Assembly (NCBI RefSeq): GCF_019279795.1
Contig: NC_056735.1
Span: forward strand, 1,934,527,199 to 1,934,591,198
Source of the DNA: Protopterus annectens
Taxonomy: Eukaryota > Chordata > Ceratodontiformes > Protopteridae
DNA length: 64,000 bases
Direction of reading: 5' to 3'
The notes below the pieces were generated by a model. That model was given only the letters and a program-made list of their open reading frames with translations. It did not search any database and was not told the origin of the DNA. A program made the position numbers and the translations under genes. Below, one piece after another: positions 24,151 to 37,406 of the stretch. Positions within the stretch are counted from its first letter, which is position 1. Each line of letters starts with the position of its first letter.

Positions 24151-24776
24151 ACCGCTGTACAACTAACATACACATATGAAGCCTTGTAACAAGGACTGCC
24201 ATCATACACGTTCCAAATGAGTAACAGACTGTAACACATGGCCTGACAGTTGCCCAAATGTTGGAAATAATGTTATATTTTTCATGTATGTTGCTCAAGG
24301 GCACAACAAGCATGTAGCCTAGTACTCTATTAATGATACCATTGCCTAACATACTTGCCTTAAACACATGCTTTAATTGGAGTGGAATGGCTAACCTCAC
24401 TCTGGCTCTGCCTCTACTACAAGGCTGCCACAGCTGCCACAGTTACTCCTACAGCATATTGTCATCCAGACTGTTCACATGATCTGCCTAGGCCTACTAC
24501 CTGCAGCAGCAGGTGAAGCCTGTACCACACACATCTCTGGGGGTTGCCACTAGGGATCATATTAGAGTAGACTCCAGTGTTGGGTGTACAGCAGTATCTG
24601 TCATGGCACATAAGGGGATAGCAGACTATCACTAGTATCTTAGTTGTATCCACACACACTTAGTATGTTTGCACACTGTGGAATATGACATGTCTGAGAA
24701 AACAGTGGATACTGTCAGCCATTCTGTTCTTGTTGTATCTCTACATAGTGTACTTCCACATATGTGATCCAGACAT
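24151..24776. other. No recognisable gene
   Basis: Upstream flank of the Myb-like relic. The ORFs on the minus strand have no motif. It may hold a promoter or first exon of the Harbinger Myb-like gene, but nothing supports this directly. Confidence 0.4.
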
Positions 24777-25245
24777 ATGTTCCCATTCTGCTGTCTTTCA
24801 GGACACGTGTATCCAAGATGTCATGCACCTTTCATGGATGTGAAGCATGAGATTATACTTGAAGGCCTCCAGCAACACCATGAACTCCTACTCACCAGGA
24901 GAAGACAAAACAGGGAACAGTGGGCAGCACTGTGGGCTAACCTTGTCTGTGACGTGAATACTACAGGTAATCAGAGCAGGAAATATGAGCCAGTTTGACA
25001 CCATGCAATGGACATAATCAATGCTGTATACAGAAGAGCAACAGATACAGCCAAGAATAGTGGCATCACCAGATGAGATCCTGCAGCAGATCAACCACTC
25101 TCAGCCACTGAGGAATTCCTGGTGAACCTAGGCACACTTGACAATTCCCTGGCATCCATCACACCATAAATCGTGGACGTGGGTGCCACAGTTACCATGG
25201 CAGAGGAGTGTGCAGCTAAGCTTAGTTTGATCACTATTGCAATAA
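24777..25245 (+). pseudogene. Harbinger-type Myb-like DNA-binding protein (relic)
   Basis: The frame reads APFMDVKHEIILEGLQQHHE, LLLTRRRQNREQWAALWANL and VCDVNTTGNQSRKYEPV. After a TGA it continues in the same frame with MDIINAVYRRATDTAKNSGI, then a TGA, DPAADQPLSATEEFLVNLGT and LDNSLASITP, a TAA, then IVDVGATVTMAEECAAKL. This is the layout of the Myb/SANT-like protein of Harbinger transposons, which binds element ends and helps bring the transposase to the nucleus: an acidic helix start, a tryptophan core (QWAALW), a basic second part, then a Ser/Pro linker. Three in-frame stops with no frameshift fit CGA-to-TGA and CAA-to-TAA decay, so the frame was intact until recently in evolutionary terms. 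It is convergent with the transposase relic at 37-38 kb. Confidence 0.65.
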
Positions 25246-28200
25246 TGTAGCAGTCAGTGTGTCAGGGTGTACAAACTCTTATGTGGGAGTCATTTCTGTA
25301 TTTTTTGTGGGGCAAGGGTGTAAATGCAGTTTGACTATCCTGTTCAGATGTTGTCTCATATAATAATTAACATAGTAGCTACCGTAAATGTGAGATATAT
25401 GGACATATTACCTTGTTGTGTTACATCATGTGGTGGTACTGACATTACCTCTGCCTCTACTTTACACAGGCCCATCGAGTATTGGCCAAGGTTGTGGTCC
25501 TGCTCCTGGTAAACAGAACACTGTTTTGTTATAGATGTAGGTTTACAGCAATGCAATCCCTAAAGTGTCATCCTAAGCCTGCTGCCTGGGGTGCAGTACT
25601 ATTGGCATGACTGCCAACTGCACAGATATTTTATGACTGTACATATGTTACAGTCATATGTATGCCTTGTAGATGCCACCACACTGATAGATGTGACAGT
25701 ATTGTCAGGGCATTGCAGATTGCCATATATGTTAACCATACAGAGTCTTCACTAATGTCAAAAGTGTACCTCAGTCTTGCTGATGAGATTGCTGTGTACA
25801 GAGATTTTATTTGCAAGTAACTACAGCTGTTTGTGGGGATAGTAATGTCCTCTTCTCCTACTATATGAGGTTGGGGTTTCAACAGGGCTGTAATAGTGCC
25901 AACAGTGTATAGAGCTGTACATTTTTGGAACATAATAATGAAGAGCATAATAGTGCATGCATTAATCTACTGCCTTTTCCAGGTTCAGGCGCCTAGGCAG
26001 TGAGATATTTCCCTGTGGAACATTTGACTGGGGACACATGTCTGAAGTGACATTCAGCTGCAGAGAAATATGGCTGTTTGCAAATTCCCTGTGGGCAAAG
26101 AGAAGCACAGCCTGCCATGCTCACAGCTTTAATAACCAAATGAATGGTGGCAGAAGAAGTCATGAGTGTTGTGCTCAGTGTACAGTACATACTTATGTAA
26201 CTACAACATGTAGAAGTGTGCTACAGCACGGAGGAAATCCTGCAGGATACTGTAGTCACATTTATGCTCCAGTATGTGTTTTAGGTAATGCTCCCTAGTG
26301 TTGATCATCGGCCTCGTGGATGTAGGTCAGCAACCCCATCTGCTGAGAGACCACATGGCCATGTGCAATCATGCTCTCATAGTGGCAGTACAGCCAACAC
26401 TACAGAAGGGAGTGTGCTGTCCACACCAAGACTTGGCATGCCATGGGCTCATGGTCTTGAGCATTCCCATGGAGGACATAGTCCCAGCAGACAGGAGTCA
26501 CCATCAGGTACTAGCACCGCTTGTGAACTTGGGCATAGAAGTGCCAGTGCAACTCCTGGCAGAGCCAGTTCCCATATTCAGGCCTGGAGACAGTGAATTG
26601 TCAACTCTACCATGCATGGTTCAAAGCTGTCTAACATACACACATGTAGGGCTAGCACTGAGCTAGACTATGTACACCAACACACTCACACACCACTGCC
26701 AAATTCAGGTCACCTACAGACACACATGGCATAATTCCATGGTCAACCTTACCTGCTTCCCGTCCTGACTCACACACATGCTGTCAACCTTTTGGGTCAG
26801 CCCCTGCACCCCCACACAACACCCTGTGCAAGTGATGATACCTGTGCCACATCCCTGTCATTCTCATCATTGATGCAAGGAAATGAAGCTATGTGTCTGA
26901 TGCACAGGGTGACTATTCTTGACACTACTTGTAGTGATTACTGAAAGGTACTGTATGTTGTCATTTATAATGCGTAAGCCCCATAATATTGTGCACCTTA
27001 TGTTGTATGATGTTGTAATGGCTGTACACAATGAAAGATGTGTCACGGAGTTGTTTATGTTTCTGTTTCAGGATTCTGTTGGGCACACCTATGGACACAC
27101 AGCAGTAAGACAGCCATAGATGTTAAAGCACAGGATAGACTGTCTGCACAGAAGAAATTTGTCCACAGCAAGGTACAGCACTATACGTGCATGGCTCCAA
27201 AGTTGTTATGTGTGTAACAGAATAACAAGGACAATGGCCTCATGCAGCATACTCATGCATTCCTAATCTGTAAAAAGTTCTGATACCCATGATAACTGTC
27301 ACCAAGGTGTTGGGAGCTATAACATCGACAAGCTATGGTGATGGGGATGACCCATCTTTACATTTCCTGTGTCCAGTACAGACATTTGTCCAGCAACAGT
27401 TATGATTGTCATGTTCTGCATCCCATGCTATAACCTGAACATGATGTGTGTCACAGCAGATGTGTGCTTCACATGCATGAGGGTCCTGTTACATATAGGG
27501 TGCACTGTCTGTGTGACATACCTGTTTCTCCAACATATAGTATTTATACCACAGTGCCAGTGTAGGTCTCTAGATAGGGTAAGCTATGTGTTAGCCCTGT
27601 CATGGATGCTCAGGAGTTACACAGTGGGATCTGACACCTCCCTCTGTGGCAGCCATACACATTACCTGCAAAGCATTTATAAGACAGACTACACATGTAT
27701 GGTCATGACACGGACTCCATAGGATATGTTATCTGCAATGTGCATTGCAGTACTATGACACCTGTGTGGCTGCTACAGTTGTAGGATATGCCTGTATAGT
27801 AATATAGCAAGGGTGCCATTGCACACAATGATAGGTGTGATGAGTGCCACCTTCAGTAAGGCAATGAAAGTCTAGAAGTTACATCACAGACCTGTCTGTT
27901 TATGATGTACAATAATTAATGCATCCCCAGATCTCACCAACCACTGAATGTCAAAGGCTACATTTCTCCCTATGTCCATATGTCATTGATTAATGGCTCA
28001 ACTCTGTGTGTGGTGTGCAGACACTGCTATATTTCCCATGGGTGGATGACTTTCCAATGGATACTACTGTGCAGTCATTCGCATTTAGTATTTGTCAGTG
28101 TCTCAGACCGCAATTGAATGTGTGTCACAAGCCATCATGGTTAATTGTTGGTTCTGTGTGGGATTCAGTGACAGCTCCTGATGTGCAATCACCTGCTATT

Positions 28201-28431
28201 GTAGGCAGTCAGAGTGCACTGACATTGGCTGTGACTGCACAGTGGGAATGGCTAGGAGGGGTATGCCATCAATGATGTCTGGGGGAAATCCACTGGTGAC
28301 TGGCATCTTTGCAGCTTAGGTCTTCCAATGCTATCTTCTCAGATTATGACTGTCAGGCACTTGCCTACCCACCAGTGGACATAATTCTCAGTAGGTAACC
28401 AGCACAGTTTTCAGCAAGGCCTGCTGGCCTA
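25246..28431. other. Presumed Harbinger interior; no assignable gene
   Basis: A TG/CA-rich region of even composition. At 26288-26666 two overlapping + frames of 102 and 122 codons are open. One is Ser/His/Pro-rich (SVLSTPRLG, SPSRQESPSGTSTA) and could be a low-complexity C-terminal exon of the Myb-like protein, but nothing shows this. Other ORFs (27369-27722, 28006-28275) have no motif. Confidence 0.4.
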
Positions 28432-29872
28432 ATAGGTTCATAGGTTCATACTAGGCTATCTGCCCTAGGGCATTTATAAGCCTAGCCAGAGTGTGTTTGG
28501 CTTTCACCACCCCTTGGAATGAGTATACTGTGCTCATTTTAAGGTTTAATTTACTGTACCTCTGTCTAACAGTGACACAGAAGTGACCCCCGGGGTAAAC
28601 CTACGATCTCCCATCCACTCGTCAAGATTTCTCTTGAAGAGAGGCAGTAAGGGGCTCTGCCTAACATGGACTGGGATTTTATTCCAGAGTGAAGGGAGCC
28701 TCTGGGTTATGAATCTGTCCCTCCAGCATGTCCTATTTATTTCTGTGCTGAGGTTCAAATCTCTCGCTCGCGTAGCTCTGCTGGATTTGGATTTTCTGAG
28801 GTGAAGCATGTCCATTAATTCCAGGTTGGACATGGTCTTGTACGTCAGGCATAGATCGCCTCTGAGTAGGCGGTATGCTACTGAGTAGAGCTGGAGTTTC
28901 TTTAGCCGGGCAGCATATGGCATATGTTTGAGTCCCTTGATCCTCTTGGTAAGGTACTTTTGGGTTTTTTTCAATTGCTGCAGGTGTTGGGTAAGGTACA
29001 TCCCAAATGGGGCATTGTACTCAATTATGGGCCTGATAAGGGAAGAGTAAAGGGGCACAATGACCTCTCCTGATCTAGATGTGAATCCCTTCATGATAAG
29101 GTGGGCAATATACAAGGTCTTTCTAACCACTTTGGCAATGTGAGTGTCAAATGAGAGGTTACTGTCAACTTGGGTCCCTAGGTCCCTAATTACTTCTTCC
29201 GTACTTAATGGATTACCACCTATGTGGTAATTTGTGGGCACTTTATTTTTCCCAAAGGGTATGACTATACACATTTTGGCGTTTAGTTTAAGGCCATGGC
29301 TCTGGCACCAGTTTTCCGTTTCTATGAGACCCTTTTGAAGGATGCTTGTGTCCGCTGGAGAGTCAATTATGGTGCCCAGTTTGCAGTCATCTGCGAACTT
29401 GGTCAGCCACAATCCTCCCATGTTAGCCTGTACCTCAGAAAAATAAATACCGAACAAGAGAGGTCCCAGGACCGAGCCCTGTGGGACGCCACTTGTGACT
29501 GGTTTAGAGTCTGACATGGGTCATGCAGTTCTGACCTTGTGGGTTCTGTCCTTGAGCCAGTTTGCAACCCATCTTATGACATAGGGGTTTATATTTAAGC
29601 TGGAGAGCTTGTCTATGATGCCCAAGTGGGGTATTGTGTCGAAGGCTTTTGCAAGGTCAAGGTAGGCTGTGTGAACTACCTTACCCTCGTCAATGGCCTT
29701 GGTGACTGTTTCAAAGAAGTCGACCAGGTTCAAGAGGCAGGATCTGCCCTTAACAAAGCCGAATTGGGTAGGATCCAGTGTCTGTAGGTCTCCAATGTCT
29801 TTGTTAATGAGTTCCATAATGATCCTCTCTATATAGCTTTGCAGACCAGGCTCGTCAAGCTTATGGGGCAGT
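28432..29872 (-). mobile_element. CR1-like LINE, 5'-truncated, well preserved
   Basis: The 3' end carries two ATAGGTTC units and the family block 'gggcatttataagcctagcc'. The coding part runs from 29817 to 28546 and begins inside the RT with the N-terminal RT and endonuclease missing. It has MELINKDIGDLQTLDPTQFG, GRSCLLNLVDFFETVTKAID, AYLDLAKAFDTIPHLGIIDK, GVPQGSVLGPLLFGIYFSE, LTKFADDCKLGTIIDS and a complete C-terminal domain to LLDRGTVN. A single in-frame TGA at about 29530 (CGA or similar mutated) separates the two open frames. This copy is very close to the 52-56 kb copy, so both are young compared with the 11 and 34 kb copies. Confidence 0.95.
28546..29817 (-). pseudogene. CR1-like ORF2 reverse transcriptase, C-terminal two-thirds
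   Basis: RNA-dependent DNA polymerase of a CR1/L2-clade LINE, which copies LINE RNA at a nicked chromosomal target. Motif A is AYLDLAKAFDTI, motif B GVPQGSVLGPLLF, and motif C FADD (F in place of Y is common in this clade). Thumb and C-terminal blocks follow (WCQSHGLKLNAK, IPFGKNKVP, DLGTQVDSNLSFD, SLIRPIIEYNAPFGMYL, QKYLTKRIKGLKHMPYAA, LRGDLCLTYK, CWRDRFITQRLPSLWNKIPV). About 420 codons remain with one internal stop. The missing upstream half includes the endonuclease. Confidence 0.93.
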
Positions 29873-32800
29873 CAAACATCATGTTAGGCCATGGTAGGTA
29901 GAGTGAGTAATATTCTTGTCATCCATTGCATAGTGTAATACTCACTGGGGTCGACTAGTTAGATTTGGTAGGCATGATTTGGCCTTGAGCATAACAGACG
30001 GTGTGTGGTCCATTGTCAGTAGGTGTATGACAGTGTTACTGCTTGTATCCATGCTACCTCTCTTCATGGTATTTCATTTCACATGACTCAGAGATCTGTG
30101 GACACTATTTGGCACTACATGCTAGTTGTCCTTTGTGCAACTAAGTATTGCAGTTGCTTCCAGCATGTTCCAAGAAGAGAGTCATCCAGGGTTGTGTATA
30201 GAGCACAGACAAACATGTTAGGGAAGTGTAATATGTATACCCTTTGAAGTTAAGGTGGGATGTTTCACACAGGTATTGTACAGCTGAACATTACCCAAGT
30301 GGTGTGTACCTGAAGAACACAACTACCTTGTGAAGGTGGTGGAAAACAGGAGAGTCCACAGAAGAGCTAGTGCCTGGCAACTACTAATGCTGGTCTCACC
30401 AACACTGGTCTCACAAAGGATACCATACTCTGATACATGTTTTGTCATCACACACAAAATGGTACTACAAAGCCCATGATGAAAAGCAGGACACACCATG
30501 TCTGTTCATCCACATAGCTGTCCCACATTATGGAAGGCTCTGTAGGCTTAACATACCCTTTTCCAAGTAGATGCCTTGAATATCAACATGGACAATCAGT
30601 TTGCTTTTATATGTGTTTTGCTGTCTATTTCAGGGTTGATGGTATGTCACTAAGAAACTGATAAGAGGGTGATTAGGAGCACTGCTGTAATGCCAGGATA
30701 TGATGTACAATGTCCATTGACATAGATGTCCAGTCTTGCTGTAACAATCAGCACAATAGTGGTGAGCCATCATAGGTGACACTTTCGCAGCACTTCATGC
30801 AGCCTGCCCTTCAACACATTGCTGGTGCATATCTGCATGACATGGCTATGAGGCCTACTGCAGTGGACTGGCCAACTTTGGCCAATGTGTGTCCACCTGC
30901 CACATGTCCTAGGCATGTCATACTGTCCAATTATGTACAAGACACACATGTCTGTGTTCCCACATCATACCACACCACAATCAGTGTTCTGTCTAGATGC
31001 TTGACAGACATTGTATGCTTGTGAGGCCAATGTAATGTCAGCAAAGTTGAACAAGTCCGCTATGCATGCACAGGCATCCACATTCTCACTGCAAGGTGTG
31101 CCTACCAACACTGTATATCAGGCTGTCAATCCCAAGGGTGTGGCAGCATGACCCTAATTTTGCCAGACCTGCTGCTGAGGTGTTGGAAGTGTCCCCACCC
31201 CTCTACTCCTATGACATGCAAACACAACCTATGACAGATATGACTGCATTTCAAACCTTGCTGCCATGGCATCTCCAACTGCAGTCATTATGTATGGCAA
31301 TGATCATTATGCCAACATGCACAGTTCACATCCTGCACCACCTACACCCATATCACACACACCTGCATGTCTGCAGTTCCTTACCAGTCACATTGCCAAA
31401 CAGACACCTCAGAACATCCTGCCTCTGGATTGCACAGTACATATAATACTGCATGCACCACTCTCCCACCAAGGCAAAACACAAAATCACACCTCTTAGT
31501 CAGAGGTGATTATGTTGTGAGACAGATTGGTGTCTGTGTCAAGTGGCTGCATATAGAACAGGTCACAGATAGCTGTCTGTGGCTTGAAACAATATGCCTT
31601 ACTGCACATTGCTGCAACTCAAGGGATATCAGTGAATATAACACCGACATCATAGTTCCTGCAGCTGTCTATGACAAGGGACATATGACACCAGCCAGTA
31701 TTTAGACACATAACTCTGCTTAGCCACTCTGTCTCTCACGGGTATATGCATACCTTTTGGCTGCAATTCACACTTACCTGGGATGATGGCTCCATACACA
31801 TGTAAATTGATAGAGAGTAATAATTGCTTTAGCATGTGGTGTCATTGTCAGGGGTGTACTACATGTCTGCCTGGTATGTCTTGCTCAACATACATCATCG
31901 CTTCACCAGTGATGATGTTCATCTCTCACCCCTGAGATTTGGAGTAATGGTCCTAGCTACTGACACCCCCACAATGCATCTTAGATGCATTGTTCAGGGA
32001 AAAGTTGGCAATGAGAATGCCATCTGTTTACAGCATCATGGTTATGCTGCTACATGGTGGGTATGACAACACTGATCCCCACTCTGTGTATTGTGTCCCC
32101 ACCCTGGATTATGCAGACATGTGTGCAGTCAAGGATATCTGGTTCAAGGCTGAGTACAGCACCACAGCCATACCAGACTAAATGTCCATCCACATCTTCA
32201 CACCTCAAAATAACAGTGCTCAAGGTAATGCAGGTGGTGTATACATACTCATTAAGGATAGAAAACCATACAGATTTTGTGAAACATTGTGATTTCCCAG
32301 AGACAATGCAGGTGCCATTCAGGACTGGAAGGGCACATAATCAAACAGCAGCCAGCTACACAAGAAGCTTCATGAATCAGACACCCATGCTGTGGGGGGC
32401 ATTAAGGACTACCAGCTATGTTGCTTAGTCATGCTGCAGCTCACTTGCCCAAAGGTTAGTCTATGTTCTTAACTACAATGTTTTGGAACAGTGCTGTAAC
32501 ATCCTCACAAGGGAAACCAATGTATTGCAACGTGTTTACCAATATGGATGACCACTGCAGCCTCCAATGTGAGGTCCACCCTGGTGGGATCTGACCACTG
32601 ATCAGTGTCCTTAAAACTACCAGCACTAACCCCCCTTGCAGACAACACATACATATATTTCAACAAAGCCATTTATTACCTCGTGTGGGGTGGTTTACAC
32701 AGCTTGACTGCACCTCCTTCCTCTGATGGGATGGCATGTATGCAGAGCTCTACACCCATGCATTATGGCAGCACCATTACAACTGCATGAACTTGGATGT

Positions 32801-33799
32801 ACGTGACAGGAGGAACACAGGATCCTCATGCCACAGCAGACCTGCCTGGTGGACAACTCCAGTTATCAGGCTGTACAATAGGAAGTAGACATTGCTGTGT
32901 GACAGTTGGTGTGAGGGTGCCCCCCTTAAATGGTGACACAACCTTCTCAGCTACAACAACCACATAGTGTTGTGATGTTGTGTAGACAAATTAAGTGACA
33001 ACATTAGCCACCCCCACAATGCAGAACCACTACGCACATTCTAGTTACATGTGTAACCCCAAAGCACAGGACCAGATTGTCAGTGAACTCGTACTTAATA
33101 ATGCCACATAGAATGGGTATGCACCCATAGCTAACATGTAGTCCCACATGTTCTGCATCAGCTTTACTCCTCTGTCCCCAACATGTGACACATGACATTC
33201 CTACAACCTGTCCTATAACTTCCGTATCTACAGAGCAGGTTGTAAATGGCCTCTCTATGGAGGATACACAGCATCTATTAGACATGCTAACATCCCAGGC
33301 TGCATCCTACATGGGATGTGTCATGGATTACTATCCCCTTTGGGAACACCTTTCAGTCACACTGAAACCACTGGTTGAACCCCAACTGAATGGACAATGG
33401 CAACTGTTATACCCTTGCACATAGACCTCTTTGCCAGAGTATCCATATCTGTATGGTCATAGGTGCAATCATCATGGAGCTGATCAAAACACATATGTGT
33501 ATATGTGTGATCTACACACAGTTGACTGTACACAATTTGGATGTTTGGCAGGGGGATCATGACTGTTAAACATGGTGGACATTTCAGAGGCAGTCACCAA
33601 TGACCTAGGTGACGGGACAGCAGGACATACAACTTCCCGGACTGAGCCAAGCCATATTACTATATTCTCCACTTAGGCATCATGCACAAAACACCCACTT
33701 AGGAATCCATGTTACTGTCATTGTAGGGGTCACTTAGTGGCCCATTGATGGCACACATATTCATCATAGGGACAGCCACCTCCAATCGCTGATCTGTAA
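29873..33799. other. Presumed Harbinger interior; no assignable gene
   Basis: TG/CA-rich with many short ORFs on both strands (for example 31066-31446 and 32054-32428, rich in His, Pro and Thr from CAC/CCA composition). None carries a motif I recognise, and I do not call any a gene. Confidence 0.4.
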
Positions 33800-34640
33800 G
33801 CAGGAATGTTCAACAGGCTCAGTCCTGGGGTTGTCTAATGCTTGGAATCCATTTAACCAGGATACAAGCGAATACTGACTGTCTGTGGCTAAGAATGTTG
33901 GCTGATGCCTACAAAGTGGGAACACTCATGGAGTCTGTGAGTTATATCAATATCGTACAAGGTGGTAGTGATGAACAAATTCTTGCTGACATAGTAATGG
34001 CCATAAACTCCATGCAAATATATATGTAGTGTCATTTCCATCAGTAACACCAATGTACCTGGTAAGTAGGACATCGGTCACATGTGATGAACATAGTATG
34101 AGGTGAAAGAACTGGGTACACAGACCTGGCCACACAGGTTTACACCTGATGTGGCTGAGAGCACCATATCTCCCTAGTGGTATGGCAGGAATCATGTGTC
34201 ATAGCTAAGGGCACAATCACCCGTAATTGACATACTCATAACCTCCATGTACTCTTTCCTCAACATGCCTATATCTGAGTGCAATGGCCATATCGTAATG
34301 GACCTTTCCAAGTAGTACTGGCACTTGCACACAACAGTATGGTCTCTCACAAGGGAACTTCAGATCTTCAGCATGTGTTCAATTGGGGTTGTCTGAAATG
34401 GGTGCCATTGTAGCCTGTGGCATATAGACTACTCAGAGGTGATCTCTGTCTTGCATATGGGGCAATGTGTGACCATGCTTGATAGTAAACGCTGCATATC
34501 TGTAGGTGACATAGTACATGAATTCATCACTGTAAAGACATTAACCTAATTTGTGATGTTAATAATACATGCTGGTGGGAGAGACTTGTCTAGCAGACTT
34601 TAACCCACCTTTGCAACAGAGCCCTGGCTAATGGCAAGCA
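33800..34640 (+). mobile_element. CR1-like LINE, heavily decayed
   Basis: Motif B is just readable in DNA ('caacaggctcagtcctgggg', the PQGSVLG block), followed by LGIHLTRIQANTDCLWLRML and ADAYKVGTLMESV (compare FGIYFSEVQANMGGLWLTKF, ADDCKLGTIIDS). Motif C is degraded from ADD to ADA. Further on, YRLLRGDLCLAYGAM at about 34424 and DINLICDVNNTCWWERLV at about 34540 match the C-terminal blocks in order. The middle is unreadable and the 3' tail is not evident. This is one of the oldest CR1 copies in the window. Confidence 0.75.
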
Positions 34641-35753
34641 AAGCACCTCAATGCACCTCAGCACATGCCATCTGTATGACTAGCTGGGTGGCCATCATTT
34701 CACGGTAGGGCTTCTGCCTGCATTCCTCTTGGAGTGAGGTGATATGTGTTGATCATGTAAATAAGGGTATACAGTTGTTTACAATAGTGATGGCCATATG
34801 GCCATTATGCTAGTGAAGTTCAAAAATCCTCTGGTTTCATAAGCTGATGTAAATTGCTCTAACAGCCACACACACAAACATGGCTATATTGAGGATTGCA
34901 CCACTTCCAATTACTGCTTACAGGGCATGGCACAGCACACACATAGTGCAAGTTGGCTATATGTAGATTAGAAAACTTACCCATATAATGATACACAGTC
35001 CAGGTCACAGTATGTGATGCATGCAACACACCTCATGTCTGATAGCACTGTCAGTTTAGGACATCAGTAGGCTTAGTTGTGGTCTGGCATTTTGAGGATC
35101 ACATCACCTGCTACAACTAAAATTCTGCAAAGCCCTACTTCTTTGTAAGCTACTGAGGTGATCATATTTATGCCATATGGACATACACACATGCAACAGG
35201 TGGCCTGCAGTGAGATTAGAACCCCTACCTATCTAGTTGTACACACTATAGATCACAGCACTTATCGCACACACCATGGCTAATGTCTGTTTTATAGGCA
35301 ACTTACTTGTGGATTGCACAAACTAGACTTGTGTTGAACAGGATTGGTGGCCTGCAGAGCGATAGTGCATTGTACTGTTATCTGCATGTGGTATCCAAGC
35401 AGGGAGATGACTGCTATTATCCTAGCTATGTGTCTAGAGTTACTAGTATGGCCATATGTGGTTGTTTGCATTTGGATGGATAAACCTGTGGGCAGGGCAA
35501 TGTGCCCTGTACATGCATGTGTGGACAAAATTATACATTACACCACCTGCTCACCTGTTTCTGTCTATGTGGTGACATCCAGCAGGCATAGGGGTCTGTA
35601 GGTAAGTGCATTATGTACTGTTGAGCCCTTACTTTGGATCCTATCAACAACATTATAGATGTGTGCTCGAGCATCTTTACTCACAAGTATTAGGGTATGT
35701 AGGACAATACAGACATCCACAGACACATTTCTGAATATAACAGATATAACAGG

Positions 35754-35756
<3 letters not shown>
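34641..35756. other. No recognisable gene
   Basis: Same TG/CA-rich composition as its surroundings; no motifs. Confidence 0.4.
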
Positions 35757-35814
<58 letters not shown>

Positions 35815-35844
35815 GCAGCTGTGTGTGTGTATGTGTGTGTGTGA

Positions 35845-35905
<61 letters not shown>

Positions 35906-35955
35906 ATATGTATATGTGTTATGTAGATATATGGGGAGAGAGTAAGAAGTATGTT

Positions 35956-36013
<58 letters not shown>

Positions 36014-36092
36014 CACACATATAGATATATATCTATTTAAATATAAATTGAGATATATATACTATGTATGTCAGAGAGAGAGATAGTTACAG

Positions 36093-36139
<47 letters not shown>
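35757..36139. repeat. Compound (TA)n/(TG)n microsatellite cluster
   Basis: Four arrays in close succession: (TA)n 35757-35811, (TG)n 35821-35896 with GAGTGAG interruptions, (AT)n 35957-36009 and (TA)n 36097-36139. Short GATA-like units follow the last array. All ORFs over them are artefacts. Confidence 0.95.
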
Positions 36140-36141
<2 letters not shown>

Positions 36142-36920
36142 TAGATATAGATATATAGATATATATATATAAAGACATATTTATACATAACAGGTCATTT
36201 TGATCAAGAGGTAACAAGATTGCACTCACTTTAAGTGTAGGGGCATGCCCAGTGGGACTGACTCCAGGCCACACCTACCTATACTCCAAATCAGGATTTT
36301 GTGTGTTACAGACACTGACATCTGTCCCCATTTCTGCTGTGCTGCACTTGACTCAAAATATCCATGGCATTCTCCAGCTGTCTGATGTAATTAATATGTG
36401 ACAGAGGTTCATAAAGTTATACCACACACAGAAGACAGTCTGTGAAAGCACCAACATAGTAATACCTCACATGCAAAAGATATGGATACTTCCAGATTTG
36501 GACCATCAATGACATCACACATGCTATCTTCCCTAGTCCACTCAGTCACACAAGCTGCCAGCCAGCCAGTAGTCATTCATCACGCAATCAACAGCATACA
36601 TATGTACGTTCTTATTCCTGTATTAGTGAGGCATACAATGTATACCTGATTTCTATGTTACTGCCCTGTGTTTGCCTGGACTGATGCAAGCAGTACACAG
36701 CCAATACATGGATAGAAACAGGTTGTGTTGGTTGCCTGGCATCAATTTTACTATATGTATGTGAGTAGGAGTAAGATGTCAGTCCCTAGGGTCATAGGTT
36801 GCCAGTGAATGTGCTATGCATTGTCTCTTAGCCAAAGCTAGAGTGCACTGGGAACACCTACGTCTGCCTATAGGGACATCAGCAGGGCTTTTTCCTACAA
36901 GTCCTTTTGTGACTGTGGCT
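36140..36920. other. No recognisable gene
   Basis: Lies between the microsatellite cluster and the 3' end of the transposase relic. No motifs. Confidence 0.4.
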
Positions 36921-37391
36921 GTGGTGACCTAGGCAGTGGTGGTGGTGGTGGGGGGCTGTTTATCCCATCCCTTTTTGGATCCTGCTGCAGCTCTTTCTGC
37001 AAGATCATATTATGTAGCTGTTAGCATATGGCACATGTGGCTGGAGAGTACTGCAGGGCTCCACCAGATATATCGAGGCACTGGAATCATGACTTCAAAA
37101 GTCCAAACACATGCTCTATGATGTTCCCAGTTTGTGTGTGTGTGTGTGCATCATTATGGCATTCTTCGGTGGGTGGGTGTGCATTTCTGATGGGTGTCAT
37201 CATCCACAGTTCCAGGGTTTAGCCGGCATCCCCCAGTAAATGGCTGTGTGGGATGTCCCCCGTAGAAAACATCTGGTAGAGCTGTGATGCTTGCCAGATA
37301 TCGGTGTCGTGATAAATGCCAGGGCTGCCAGCACACACATTCATGATAATCCTCTGGGCATTGCACATGAACTGGCAGTTGATGGAATGGT

Positions 37392-37406
37392 ACCCCTTGC
37401 TGTTGA
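37392..37406 (+). repeat. Left target-site duplication of the insertion in the transposase
   Basis: ACCCCTTGCTGTTGA recurs at 37673-37687. In the transposase frame the two copies encode the same VNSKG residues, so removing one copy and the insert restores continuity of the protein alignment. Confidence 0.9.

Noticed and set aside
26288-26666. 102- and 122-codon ORFs
   Set aside because: Two overlapping frames are open, the protein is low-complexity and no domain is visible. Kept only as a possible Myb-like C-terminus in the interval note.
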